Assembly (NCBI GenBank): GCA_023079485.1
Contig: CM041089.1
Location: 12,663,001 to 12,727,000 of the forward strand
DNA from: Archilochus colubris
Taxonomy: Eukaryota; Chordata; Aves; Apodiformes; Trochilidae
Reading direction: 5' to 3'
Length of the DNA stretch: 64,000 nt
In this document: positions 1 through 13,800 of the stretch, piece after piece
How the letters are laid out: each line of letters begins with the position of its first letter
Numbering within the stretch: position 1 is the stretch's first letter
Translations under genes and position numbers: made by a program
The notes under the pieces: model-generated
What the model was told of the DNA's origin: nothing
Databases searched by the model: none
The model's input: only the letters and a program-made list of their open reading frames with translations

Positions 1-36
1 TGTATATACTTACATACACATATATATATATATATT
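1..36. repeat. (TA)n-rich microsatellite
   Basis: Alternating TA/CA dinucleotides at the left edge, with a pure TA run at about 22-36. Confidence 0.8.
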
Positions 37-1085
37 CCAGTGGAGTTAAAAGGAAGATTATTTAAAGGCACAGGAAGCTGTAGACACCACTTTCAAAGGA
101 ACTGAGCTTCTCCAGAAACTGAGCTGTGACTCTCACAATGAGGCTTCCTTGGCATGTTAAAAATCACAGGTTTATCTCAGTGCATAGCTGGAAGCTGAGA
201 TCTTCTGAAAAGCTGATGCCAGTTCTGTGTTCTGACTCCTCTGTTGCTTTTTTAAAATCTGGCTCTAGCTAGCAGTGTTTCATTATCTTTCTAAAACAAA
301 CCAAAAAAACCCCAAAAAACCAAACTGAACCAAAAGCATAAAAAAAAAAAAAAGAAACAAGGGATGGGAGCTTTCAGCATTAATATATAATCAAAATTGG
401 ACCATGCCTGGGATGAGAAAAGGCCCATCATGGGCAGACTTCAGGCTTAGCAGAACATTCCCATGTACTGAGAAGAGAAATCTTGCTTTGAGAGGGAGAT
501 GGACTACAGGAGGTAGCAAAACTCTTCAAGATCCAGGGCCTGTTTAGATCCTCTGAAACTCTTGTATAGCTGGGAATCTTTTCTTACTGCTGTGTGCCAG
601 AGAAAGTTTGCATGAGGACGTGGGTAAGAAATTTTCAGAGGAAGGTGAAGCTGAGCAGGCACCACCTGAGGGCTGGGCTGGGCCATGCCAGAGATGTGTG
701 TGTGAAGACATAACAACAGGGAAAACTGAAATCCATGCTAAATACCACTTGAAAAAATGGGCATTTAGTGAATACATTTCAGTGTCTGACCTCTGGCTCA
801 TCTCATCACACTTGCCATCTGTTCTATGAACTGAACTTTTTCAAATGGAGATGCTATAGGCTACTTGAGAGAGAACTTTTTAGCTTCCTCCTCATTCTCT
901 AAGGCATGGAGCTTAAGCATGAAGCTTGCTTTCCCTTGGATGCTGTAATAATCTGGGTGCTGTTCTTCCATGTAATTGTCCAGTCTGTGCTTTCAGCTGA
1001 GTTCTTCTCCACAGCATCATCTGGGGAAAGCAGCACATTCCCCAGGCTGCTTTTAGTATGGGGTGGGGGGAACAAAATCATAGGA

Positions 1086-1123
1086 CTCACAGAATAATAT
1101 GGGTTGGAAGGGACCTCTAAAGG
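1086..1123 (-). mobile_element. CR1 LINE 3'-end fragment
   Basis: Contains GGGTTGGAAGGGACCTCTAA, the reverse complement of the CR1 3' terminal sequence, preceded by a degenerate CACAGAAT repeat. It is very short and old. Confidence 0.7.
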
Positions 1124-1636
1124 CCAATACTTGCTTCTATTTATTTTTAAATTTGTCTTTTCTAGTGTAGGGCTGACTTGGGGACACTTGTTGACATATA
1201 GAAGCAGTAGTACTAAAAAGAAAATTTATCCCTTAATACATTTTTTCCTATGCCACAACCCTCTGACATGCTTCTGTAAATAGTAAAATGTCTCCTGATT
1301 GACACTTGAGTTCTCTGATCAGTTGTTGGTGTTTGCTCTGGGTCCCTCTGGTATGTGGGCTTCCATCCAGAGCCAGCAGCAGTTCTGCATACTGGGTAAG
1401 CAGAGCTATGTGGCAGATTTTGCCACGTGCAGTTTGGAGGGGGGGAATTTTGATGGAAAGTAGCTCAGTGTTTCTGTGATAACCCCCAGCTTTTCAGGAG
1501 AGCAATGTCTTACACTTCCCTGGGGCTGCACACCCTGCTTTGAGTCCTGGGGAATGCTTTTGCTTTTGGCTAAAAGGCCTTAAGTAATCTGGCTCTGTAA
1601 ATCAAACTGAAGCAAATCATGAATTGTGTGTTGCAG

Positions 1637-1856
1637 TCTGAATGAATCAGCCCTGGAGAACCACCACCAGCTGGAAAATGATGCTTTTTCAGACAAGTCT
1701 GAGAGAGACAACGGAGAGGAGTCAGAGAATGAAACTCACGAGAACAGCCGGAAGACAAACGAGAGTGAGAGTGATCAGTCTGAAACCCATGGAGAGCTCT
1801 CTCCAGGAAGGAAAGGGACGACTTATGTTGAACAGATCTATGAGGAATTTGGGGAG
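1637..1856 (+). CDS. OSBPL5: OSBPL5 exon: acidic linker before the lipid-transfer domain
   Basis: Acceptor AG is at 1635-1636 and donor GT at 1857. The first base completes a Ser codon. The encoded 73 residues are rich in Glu, Asp, Ser and Asn with repeated NES/SES-like motifs, then run into a conserved TYVEQIYEEFGE stretch before the lipid-binding domain. The acidic part looks disordered and is probably fast evolving. Confidence 0.9.
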
Positions 1857-4800
1857 GTAAAAGAAAATGAAGTACTTTAATCCCTGCCTCTTCCTGTTAA
1901 AATCTCTCTGCTCATAGTGTTTGTCATCCAGCCTTTTAGATGCATGGCAGTTTTAAAAATGGCTTTATGAGTTCCAGTGTTTTACAGATAAGCAATGCAC
2001 AGCCTTCTGCTAAATTATGTTGAATTATCATGTGCTCTAATAAATGTGCATTATGAGCAGCAGCTCTGCTACTGTGCTTTGGCATGTTTCCACCATCAGC
2101 AATTGCTTTAACCAGTTACTGCATTAAAGAGCTGCGTAGCATTGGCACAGTGCTTGTGGAGCCAGCAGGAGGGGGAATTATTATTCTGGGCATGTGTCCT
2201 GGCCAATTAGGATGCTCACTCCTTGCATGATACCAAATATGATACTTTCCTTTTTCATTATGCATGGAACATCCTTTATGTGTGTCTTAATGGAGCATTG
2301 GAGCCACTTGATTCCTAAATGACAGTTTCTTGTAGGAAAGCCAGTTCTCATGTCATTTAGCAGCAGGAGGATGCATTTCTGTTCCATGTAAGAGCCTTGT
2401 TAGCTGGATGTCACTGTGACACCTCTGAGGAAAGCAGCAGCAGAGGGCTGGGGAGCCAAGGATGCTGAGTGGGAATCAGCTGGGGCAGGGAGCAGAGGAG
2501 CTCCAGCACCAGGAGGCTCTGAGCACTCCCATGACTGGTGCTTCCAACAAGGAAGCTGGTGGTGCTCCAAAGAAAATCACTTTGCTAGAGAGCTGTTTCT
2601 TTCTTGTGTGTATTTACTGCTATTTCAGATGTTGGCTGGGAGCTGCAAGCCCCTGCCATAGAAGTCGTGCTGACAAACAGAACTGTTCCATACAGACACA
2701 CACAAAAAGCCCCAGATCTCTTTATGTGCATCTGTGCCCTCAGATCCCACCCCAGCCACACAGCAGACAGGGTCCAAAGAGTGGATTTCAGATACAGCTG
2801 AGCAACTAAGCAACAGCAAAATGCAGGCAAACTTAATTTCTGTCAGCTGCTTGTTCTGAAATGACATTTTGCCATGTGACAAAGCCATCCTAGAAGTACT
2901 GGTAGGGTGGGCTGATACTCCAGTGTTTGAATGAGCCTTACAGGCAGTGCTGATGTATTTGAGTGTAGGAGAGTGAGAGAGATCTCTGCAGTTTTACATT
3001 AAAATAAAGAAATTGCAATGAAGACCTAATGGAAAGGACTACATTTCTGCTTTAGAGAGTCCCAGTTGGTGATGGCAAGTGATGGGCAGAAATGTATCAA
3101 GGTAAACACATGCCAACTAATACCATTAACTGTTGTCTTCAGCTGAAACTGCTGCCCCTCAAGGACATGGAGCTGTTGGAAAGAGTCCAGAGGGGTGAGC
3201 AAAGGGCTGAAACACCTCTGCTATGAAGACAGACTGAGAGAGTTGGGGTTGTTCAGCATGGAGAGGAAAAGGCTCTGAAGAGATTTACGATGGCTTTCTA
3301 GTAGAAGACAGAAAATGTCCTTTATCCTGGCCCAGGACAGGATCCTGGCACCAGGACAGACAGAGCTGATGTCTGTTTGTGATGCTGTGGTGCTGTAGCT
3401 GCAGTCACCTTTGTGCCAGGGGCAGGTGTGCCTGGCTGATCTTGGACCCTCTAAGAAAAATGCACCCATAGGAAACAGTTTTCCTTTTTTCTGCCCTGAC
3501 TTTCTCTTTTCCTGTCACAGACAGGTGAATCATCTCAAACAGAAACTGTTTCAGAAGAGAACAAGAGCCTGATGTGGATCCTGCTGAAGCAGCTGCGGCC
3601 CGGCATGGACCTGTCCCGGGTGGTGCTGCCCACCTTCATCCTGGAGCCACGCTCCTTCCTCAACAAACTCTCAGATTACTACTACCACGCTGACCTTCTG
3701 TCCCAGTAAGCAGCACACAGGGCATGCTGGGCATGGGGTGCCTGCCCTGCCTTTGTGAAAACGTGTTGTGGTGTCAGCTTGGTGCTGGCTGGAGTGTGTC
3801 TGCCTGATTGAAAGGCTCCCAGTGAAACCCACATCCCTGGGTTCAGTGTGAATCCAGCCACTGCAGTGACATTTTAATGATGGAGTGGTGCCAGCGAGGG
3901 GCAGGGAAGCAAAGGAAGAGTTAACAGAGCTCCCTTTGCACAGGCAGATGTTTGCCAGCATTGGCTGGGACTCCTGGGGAGCTGGTTCTTGCCTTTGAGC
4001 ATCTCACAGGTAGCAGAGCTGTGCCACCTTCTGGTGTACTCCTGAACAGAGGGGAATAGGACAGAGAGTGAAAGATTGTCAGGCACTTCTGCCCCCCAAA
4101 TTAATATCATTCTGTTGGTTGATAAATAAGAAACATCTTTTAACATCTATCATGAGAAAGGTGGGAGCAGCCGAACAGAAAAAAAATGTTCTACTTGCAG
4201 GTAGGAGCAGCCTTCTCAAGGAGATACACCTGGAATATTTTAAAAATAGTGTGTGTAGTATCCAAGTAGGAGCAGTAGTTATTCCTGTTTATTCTGCTGC
4301 CTCTGGGTAGTTCTGTAATTGTGGCATTTTCAAGCCTTGATTGTGGTATTTGTAATATCTGAAGTTAAGGAAATGTTTCTTCTTAGTTCTAAGATCTAAG
4401 AAAACTTGAAGGGGAGTGGAGGATTTGTTAAATAAACCTCAGTGGTATGGATGATCCTTCTAAATGGATTTTGCAAGGACTTCTCCAGGTTGATTTTCAA
4501 ATGGTTTGAAAATGTCAGGAACTCTATTGTTTATGTTTACTTCCCACTTCATCTTCAAGCAGGGAGGGGTTGGATGTGGTGACCTTGGGAAGTTTCTCCC
4601 AACCTGAATTATTGTGTGCAAACTCAAAGTACTGAAAGAGGCCACGTAGCACATCAGCTTTAAAGATGTTTTAAGGAGGAGGGGAACAAGGGAAAAGTTA
4701 ATTCTCTTTGATTTTCATGGCAGAAGTGCTCTTGTTCCTGTGATCCACACTGGCATGGCAGTCCCAGGTTAACATGCTTGAATGTGTGTCCAGTCAAACC

Positions 4801-7800
4801 TGGTACACTCCACAAATGTTATTAGATTTTTTCTAAAGGAGTGCAGAGCAAGGGGCACCACTTTCTAAGAATTTATGTGTTGTATGATGCACATTTTTAA
4901 GATCAATTTCTGCTGGCAGACACCTTCTTCACTGGCAGCAGCACAGAAGTTACTACAAGTTAGTACTGGGGAAATACTGTTGAAATTGATGTTATTGTAC
5001 TGGTTTAGAAACTGGTGTGATGTGTGAACAGTACAGAGGGCATGTGAGAAAACATTGTTGTTCTGTCCTGCAGGGCTGTCCTTGAAGATGATCCATACAG
5101 TCGAATGAAGCAGGTGGTGAGGTGGTACCTGTCTGGTTTCTATAAGAAGCCAAAGGTAAAAGAATGCATGAAGTTATGACTGTAATGGGCATTCACATCT
5201 GCTATGCTTGTGTTTGTTGCATTTCCTTTGACACTTTACCTCTTTTATTGTTCAGAAGACTTTGAGCATTAATTTTAAAACAGAAGTTGCATTGGGGTTT
5301 GGAGTAGATCGTGGGTGCAAAATAGTGCTGACCATCTCAGAGCTTTTGCACTGGACAGTTAGAAATCAAAATTGGTCATCAACAAGTAACATGTCCTTGG
5401 ATTCAATATTTTTCCCATGGTGGAAAGCAGGTTCCCTTTTCTCTTTTCAGGCCTGTTAATACCATAGTGCTCTGTTTCCATACCAGGATACACCTGCTGC
5501 ATATAGCAGAAATAAAGTTTTGTTATCTTGCAAAGCTTTGATCAGGTAGAAGATGAGATTGGCAAGAATAGTAGGGGAATCCATGGCTGAGATGAAAAGA
5601 TTAGAATAGGAGGATAGATGGAACCAGCTCTTTGGTTTTCATTTGTGTGACTGACTTAATTTAAAACATCAGGGAGAAAATGATGCTTTGTGGCCACCTC
5701 TGTAAAATTGGATTGCAAGTCTTCATTTGTAGCAGGTTTTGATTTTGATTGTTTTGCTTTTCAGGGAATAAAAAAGCCATACAACCCAATTCTGGGAGAG
5801 ACATTTCGCTGCTGTTGGTTTCACCCTCAGACAAACAGTCACACATTTTACATAGCAGAACAGGTAAGCTGCTTTATTTAGCTGCTTGCACCTCCATGCA
5901 TTGCAGCACGCTGCACAGCTCACCCTGACAGAGAAAACTGGAGTTTTGTGTAGATAACCCAGAGTGGGACATGGGGTAAACTAGATGCTGATCTCTTTTC
6001 TCTCTAGATTTACAAAGATGACTGTGAGCTTTGGCAGGCACTCAAGACTATCAGAGCAGGGTTCTCATATATTACATTGGCCTCTTTGATAAAGATCTTT
6101 ACTACAGAGCTCTGCCCTACTGTTTGCTTCTTGTTAATAAAATATTGTTGTGGTTTGAGTTGCCTCTGTCAAAACACATAACCAAATCCTACCTGGTTTA
6201 TTTTTATTTCAGTCACTGTGTCCATTTCAGATGCTGCCAGAAAGTTCTGCACTGTCATTTATTGTGCTGACAGTCTGACATTGTACTTTCTGGCCTAAAG
6301 TGATTCCAGATGCACAAGGACAAGAAAATATGGAGTGGAGGAGAAAGTTTACATATCTCATGATGTCAGATTCTATGGTCTCATTCCTTCCTTTCACACT
6401 GGGCTAATGTTATGCACAGGGCTTAGAGGACTGCTCAGGGCTGTCTCCTTTGTGCTTTCTGTGCTCTGTTTAGTCTGTAAAGAATTCTGTAAATGACCTG
6501 TGAATATTTTTCTTCTAGGTCTCCCATCATCCACCAGTGTCAGCTTTTCATGTCAGCAATAGGAAGGATGGGTTCTGCATTACTGGCAGCATTCTAGCTA
6601 GGTCCAAGTTTTATGGTAAGGCATTAAGCCTTGGTTGGCATCTACCAGGGAGCATCGTGGGGTTGGTTTGGGTTGGTTTTTCAGTCACACCTGAGTGTGT
6701 TGAGAGTTAAGAACAAAGAAATGCTTAAGAGACCTACCACCAGCACACTCTAATTCCTTGTTTGGCTCTCCTGGGATTTCCCCATTCCCACCAGTTCAGT
6801 GGGAGATCACACTGATTTAAAAACAACAACAACAACAACAAACAAATAAAAAAATCAGATAGAAATATCGAGAGCTTTAAAAGCCTGTTTTACAGAAAGC
6901 CAAGGTTCATGAGAATGCATGGGCAATTGGTTACCAGACTACTGAGCATATGCTCACAGATGAGGCATTTTATAGCTATTTAATCACCCAACTGACTTGT
7001 GCAAGTTTCTATAAAGGTAACCATTTATCTACCTCCCACATTTCTGAGAGCTGAACTGGAGTTTGAAAATAACCTCCCACCTGTCAGTAGATGGAGACAG
7101 CACAACTACAGGCTCTGAAGTGTTGCTGTTGAAATAGTGGTTTAGTACTACTCTGTGGTCACTATATCTACTGAAACACCTGTGAATATTGATTGCTGTC
7201 TGTCTGATAGTTCTGTTTATTATTTGGGATAATAATTTGGATGAGAAAAGGTGTGAAAACAGAAGGACCTGAAAAACTTCCAAGCACTGGAGCTGCTTTC
7301 TACATCCCACTGACTGCTTATTTAATAACTGCCCTTTCTGCAACAGGGAGAAAATGCCAGAGCAAATATGAGCAGGCAGCAGACAGATTATTAGAACTGC
7401 CTCCCTCCAACAATAAATCATTTCTAGGGTCCTGAATTATTATTATTTCATATCTCTTCATTCATTAGTGACCTACATCTAAGTAGAAATATTTTTCTAA
7501 AGTTAGATAAGTGACCAAGTATAAAATGCATTTTTAATACATGTCATTTGTTCTTTTAAATTGTAGGTAACTCACTTTCTGCACTGTTGGATGGGAAAGC
7601 AAAGCTTATGTTTCTGAACAGAGGGGAAGAATACATAATTACTATGCCATACGCCCACTGTAAAGGTAAGTTATGACTGTTTAAATAGGAAGCAAACAGA
7701 AAGAAGAATACAGTGTATCTTACTGATTAACTTGGCACTGGCTTTCTTCTTCCCTCTTGAATGCCTGGCACTGTAGGCACTGGTAATTCCAGAGAACAGT

Positions 7801-10800
7801 TGCTCCACACATGAGTCACAGTGCTCAGCAGAAGTCTGATCATCCTCAGTGAAGTCTTTTTAATATATCTCTGCAGAGATGATGACAGGATTAAACCCAT
7901 CCAAGTTAGTTTTAATACTTTGTAGAAACAAAAGAAATGCTGCCTGTATGCACTGCAGGGTAAGTGAAGATGCAAAGAGTAAGAGTACATTTTTGAGCTT
8001 CTGAGGGTAAAAAGTTTTTCTGATGTTACCACTGAAATTGTCTGCTCTGTTTTCTGGCTTTTTGAGAATAAAGCAAATTCTTGAGTCCTTTTCAGGTTTT
8101 TTTGTTACTCTAATTATGATATTCCTTAAGGAGGGCCAAGCTATCTGAAAACAGGAACTTGTGTAAATCGTGCCCTCTGTGAACTGTTCCTCTGCATAAA
8201 TCTTTCTCTTGACAGTTTTTCTGCAAATGACCTTCTCAGAAAACCTTAAACCTGTGTGAAAAGCAGTCCCCTTCCTGACTGCTTGCCTCCCAGGTTCTGC
8301 TGAAGCCTTTTACAGCTCCTCCCTGCCCCATCCACCCTGTGAGAAGCAACTGGGTCTGTTTAAGCACTGGTATAAATGAAGTTGCTGGCCACAACTTTCC
8401 TTATTTTTCTTTTCCCACTTTGAGTTTGCCAAAGATACATTATCAGCACCTGGGAGTTGAGCTGTTAGCTGGCTGGTGTAATAAATGGGGAGTGTGGACT
8501 CAGCAGGATTCTTTATGCTTATTCCTTGAGCCATTTCCTTGATACTTTGGGTTTTGTCTTTTCAAAACTTTCAGAACCAAGAAGTGAAGTTCACAGTGTG
8601 TCAGGGAGAGCCAGTTTGAGTTGAGTAAGCAGACTGCTTCCATGAGGGCCTCTCTTAATTATCTTTCTCCTTCATTTTCAGGTCTTTTATATGGTACCAT
8701 GACAATGGAGCTTGGAGGGAAAGTTACCATCGACTGTGAGAAAACTAACCACAGGGCAGAGCTGGAATTCAAGCTAAAGGTAGGAGATACTGTCACCTCC
8801 ATTTGGTGTGGACCTCAAGCCTGCCCTTTCCTCCAGGCAGAGTTTGACCGTGCACCAGAGATCATTTATGTACCAGCAATGTCTGCATACACCACAGGGT
8901 GGCCCTCCTGGAGAGGAGGAATCATCCTGAAGTCAGTCTTGGGTTTTACAGATGACTTGTTCACTGCCAGCCAAGCTGGCTACTGGCCAAACTCTGCTCG
9001 GAATGTTTTGCAGTGACACTGTGGCTTCTGTTTGGGAAGGTGCAATTATTTTTGCTTGCAAAGTAGGGTGAGATGTACAAAATATTTTGAGGCAAGTTAG
9101 GCTGTGGATCTTCAGTGTACCTCTGCAGCAGCCATCCTGTATTTACCCTTACCTTGCAGCCACTGCAGTTGTACCTTGTGTTTCTCAAGGCTACAGGACC
9201 TTGCCTTGATGGCAGGGTAAGAGCCTGTTTTCAGGCAGAGAATTGTGAGTGGCTGCCACACTGATGAACTGAACCTTCATTGCCTTGTTCTGACTTCTTC
9301 ATAGCAATTCCCTCCCCTACAAAGCCTGGTGATACAAATTCATGGTGTGCAGATAAAATGGGAATGTCTTTGTAGTTACTTGTGCTAAAAATTGAGAGGG
9401 AAAGTGATGACTTGTAACTTTCTTTGGACAGTTAACTTACTTTTTTAAGGACCATCCATTTCTCTTCTGTTCCAACAAAGAATTTCTTGCCTGGTCACAA
9501 GAGGAAAGATGGAGAACTGAGAACCTGCAGGAGCTGTAGCTTTAGCTGACATGAATGGCAGCTATTACTGCAGTTAGAGGACTCTTTTGAAAACTGCATT
9601 TTTCTGGGGGCAGGGATAATTTCCTGTCTCCATTTGCCCTTACAAAGTGAACTGTTGCCCTGTGTATTTCCTTGACATTTGCATACACTTTCCTTTAAAG
9701 CCTGTTTTTCCCATAGGCTCAATGGACTGTGTTGAGGCCAGTGGATCTCAGACTTACAAATATTGCAGAGATTAAAATGCAGACCCTTCTTTTCTGACTT
9801 GAAAACAATACACTTTGTCCAAACATGACTCAGAGACATCCCTGGAGCTTAATTACATGCTGTACTTTAAACATTTCCAAGCCACTTTTTTTAGTAGAAT
9901 TGTAAGAAGTTAAATGTAGACCCCATCATTTTATTGTTAATTTGAATATGTACCAATTCTCTGCATATATTGATTCTTGAGATACTTGTTATTTTTTCCC
10001 CATGGCTGTTGTGGGATATTTGGTTTTATATTGGTATTTAAAAAAATAATAAATAAATTTCCTCTGCTCAAATGTTGTTAGAAACTTGTGTGCTGCTAAA
10101 ATATCTGAAGAGATGTTGTGTGGTGTGAATGGAAGAGCTGATCACTCTATCACTGCTGCTTCCTGTACTTGGCAGGCAGGAGGTGAGGGGAATTTCCCAT
10201 TGTTCTGAGAATCCTTTCCTTGACTCTGGAAATACCCTTTTTCTTTTTTTGCTTGCTGCTGACAAGAGCTTCTTCCCACTGGAAGCTTCACACAGATGTC
10301 AGATCTGCAGGGAAAGCCACCAGCACCCAGGAGTGCTGCTCCTTTACTTTGGACAAGGCTGCAAGTGTAAGGGTGCAAACTGTAATGTGACTCTGGACAA
10401 CAGCAGGGGCTTGCTTATGTGCTCTTGTCCTGCTGCCTAGCTGACAAGAAGTGGATTTGCAAGGAAGGCAAAGCCTTGTCCTGCTGAATGTGAAAGCACC
10501 TGAAGGGCTTATCTCCCTTCCTGCAGCTCCTCCTGGGATTTCAGTGTTGCCAACAAAAAGAAGAGGGCACAAGGCTACACAGTCAACATCTGGGTTAGAA
10601 TGCATTCTGTCCTTCCCCAGAAATCATAGAAATCACGCAAGGGGCACTTCCCTTTCCTCCTGCTGCATCACTGTGCTTGGCTCCCTCCCAGTTCTCAGTA
10701 ACCTGATGGGGTTTTCTCTTTCTCTTCTCCCCTGCAGCCCTTCTTCGGCGGCAGCGCCAGCATTAATCAGATCTCTGGGAAGATTAAATCAGGAGAAGAA

Positions 10801-13800
10801 GTGTTAGCAAGCCTGGATGGACACTGGGTAACACACCATCACCCACCTTCCTGACAGCTTAGGTGGGGGTGGCAGCAGGGTGTGTGGGAGGACTGGGAGC
10901 CCTGGGCAGGCTCCCTGCATTGCAGCAGGAGCTGCCTCTTCCCCCAGCCCTGGGGAGCCAGCAGAGCTTTCTGGACCACATCCCTCAAGGTCCTTATGTT
11001 TCTGTAGTCCCAGCCACCTCCAGTGTGAAGAACACTTGGACTCCCCAAAGCTGGGGACAGTGAGGAAGGCAGTGGCTCTGGATTTAGGGTCCCAGGCTTA
11101 GGACAAGCACAGAAGGCAGGAGATGTAGTGGGTCTTGTGTGTGATTGTGAAAATCGCAAGGCTTCCTTTTGGCTTGTTGGGTTCACTACTTTCCCAGCTA
11201 CAGCAGTAAAAGGGAAGAGCTTTACAGGGGTTTAAATTCATTATTTCCACAGTAAAGCATTTTGATAGAAGATGGTTCTCTCTCTGTTCATGAGGTAAAG
11301 AACAGAGGCAAGTCTGGGGAGAGTCTTATCTGTATGGGTCACTCAGAATAATCAGATCAGTTACCACCTTTACATACCCAGCATTCACAAGTGAATCACT
11401 CACAGGCATCCTTAAGCCAAAACCCAGCAAGAATAAAGTTGTCTGGTGAAGGATGTAGTCTGGAGTTTTGGTTGGGAACTCCTGGTAACTGAGGCAGAAG
11501 CAGTGAGCCCTGGCTTTGGGCTGGACATTTGGGTGTTTATCTCAGTTACATTTGGACATCTGCATCTTTAGGGACCTGTGCTCCCTTTCAAGTCCATAGA
11601 AGTTATCACTTCTGAGAGAAGATTTGTCTCATTGTAGAAGAGATATTTAAAATAGATCAGGTGAAATGTGCCTGGGTAAAGTAAGGTCCCAATCATAATA
11701 TATGGTATGGTACTGCACTCCCTCCCTCAGGGAATCTATTTTTACATTAAAAGCTAATGACTATTTTGAAATTGGGAGGTTTGCCCTCACTAGGTGTATC
11801 CAGGGAGGTTTTCTCCCTGAGCCTGGAGAGCTTCTCTGTTCTGAGCTTCCTTTCCTGCAGGCTGAGCCTTGACAACAGGAACTGGGCTGGATCAGGGAGT
11901 ACCTTGTCTGTCCTCAGAACATGGATGGTGTGTGTGGAGCTGGGTGACTCCCCTGGGGAGCTGAGCCACACAGCTGAGTGCTGCTCAGCTTCCTGCCTGA
12001 AAATTATTTATTCCTCCTTTGCTCTTGGTGCTGGTTGGTTGTGGTGCACAAAATCAGAAGGATGTATAAAAGAAGTGAAGTGGCTTTGAAAGGGTGGCTC
12101 CATAAGCTGCTGTTTGGAGCTGCATGCTGTGAGTAAGAGTGGCTGCTGTGCAGCAGGAGGGACATTGTTTGACATTGTTTGGGCTCCCTCCCCCCTCTGA
12201 GGACTGGGCTGCTCTCCTCAGGATTTCTCCTGCTCTCCTCAGCTCTGCAGGCTGAGCTCTTTGGCACCATCCAGTTTTCTGACAGACACCCTCACAGCTG
12301 GAAGGCTAATTCTGTGCCTCAGGACCTGAAAACCCACCTGGATAAGGAAGGAAAGTAAATCCCAATACTTTTCAGTCCCAGGATCAAAGCAGCACCTGTG
12401 GGCTTGAATATATGGCCCTCAGACAGGCAGATAGTGATGTTTGACAGTGCCTGCTTGACTCATCCCTTCCACACCTCTTGGGGGGCTCTTGGGACCCTGA
12501 GATCTATCCTGAAACTGACACCTCAGGACATGGCAGAGGAGGTTCCAAGGGACACTTTGAGGAGGGATGAGAAACCCTCAGGGTTAAAGGACTTTCACAG
12601 CTGAAGATGTGGGAAATGGACTTTGAGACATTAAGGGACTGGAGCAGGCAAAGAAACAGATCAGTTGGGATGCAAAGAAATTAGGGAGGAAGAAATTGGC
12701 AGGCAAAGCCTATAGACACAACCTACATCATGTTTGCCTGATACTCATATCGTGTGCAGGCAGCTGAATGACACCAATGCCCATGCTGTTCAGCAGTTGG
12801 AATCATCTGATTCACTCCATTTGCAGCCAGTGTTGTGCATCTCATGAGATGCTCTGCAAGCTGCCTTGTGGCCCAATGCATTGCTGCATCTGTGAGCAAG
12901 GCTGGGAAGCAGCTTAGTTAAGCAGGGACACAGCAAAATTGTCTGAGGAGTGCTGCTTAATTGGTTGCCAAATTAATTGGCAAGGAATAAAGATGACAGA
13001 TCCCTGGCATTTGGAAGTGCTAAATGAAAATCAGGAGCATTAACAGAAAAACTTGGCTAAACTCACACAAAAAAAGTGAGAGTATCTCAGCTTTAACTCT
13101 CCCTTCTAGAGAGGATGGTATTTCAGTAGCTTCTGTGAGCAATTTCAGCAGTGAGGAGTAGAGTAAAAGCTGGAAAAGGGGTTAGGAGTCTTGTTTGGAT
13201 GTGCTGAGTGGTACCTGGGGGGAACAGTGGGGAAAGAAAGAAGAGCATCTTAGGGCTTCTGTGGGTACCCTTGTCTGGGAACAAGGCTAACAAAAGGGAC
13301 CAGGTCCCTTTCTAATTCTTCTCTGATGAATTCAGCCAGGGAATGCCTCGCTGCATTCATTTTAGAAACATCCAGGAAGTGTTCAGTGGGATTTGATGGG
13401 ATGGAGGAGGAAAGCAGCTTTCAAACCGGGCCCTCTCCCTGTTCACCATCCGGAAGCAGCTTCCCTCTGTCAGGATTATTTTCTGCCTTGTGTTTCGGAT
13501 TCACAGTAACCTTTTCACTTGATTTTCCTTCTCAGGATGGGGAAGTGCATATAACCGAGTCGAAAAATGGGAATGCAGAAATGTTCTGGAACCCAACCAG
13601 TGAAGTGCGGAAGCAGAGGCTGAAGCGCCACATTGTGCTGTTTGAGGAGCAGACAGACACTGAGTCAGAGAGGTAAGGAGCCCTGGGGACATCTTGGCTG
13701 CTCCTTCCCTGCTGAAAACTGGGCTCTGATCAGAAGGCTCTGCTTTTCTCAGTACAGTCTTGGAAAGGCAGTGACCCATTTTGCCTACACAAATTGCCTG

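Larger units (their letters stand above)
1..1636 (+). other. OSBPL5: OSBPL5 intron, left edge of window
   Basis: No conserved coding segment was seen. It holds a (TA)n run at 22-36, a poly-A stretch near 338-352 and a short CR1 3'-end fragment at 1086-1123. Confidence 0.7.

Noticed and set aside
8621..9016. 131-codon frame overlapping an OSBPL5 exon
   Set aside because: The conserved part ends at the 8779 donor; the remainder is intron read-through.
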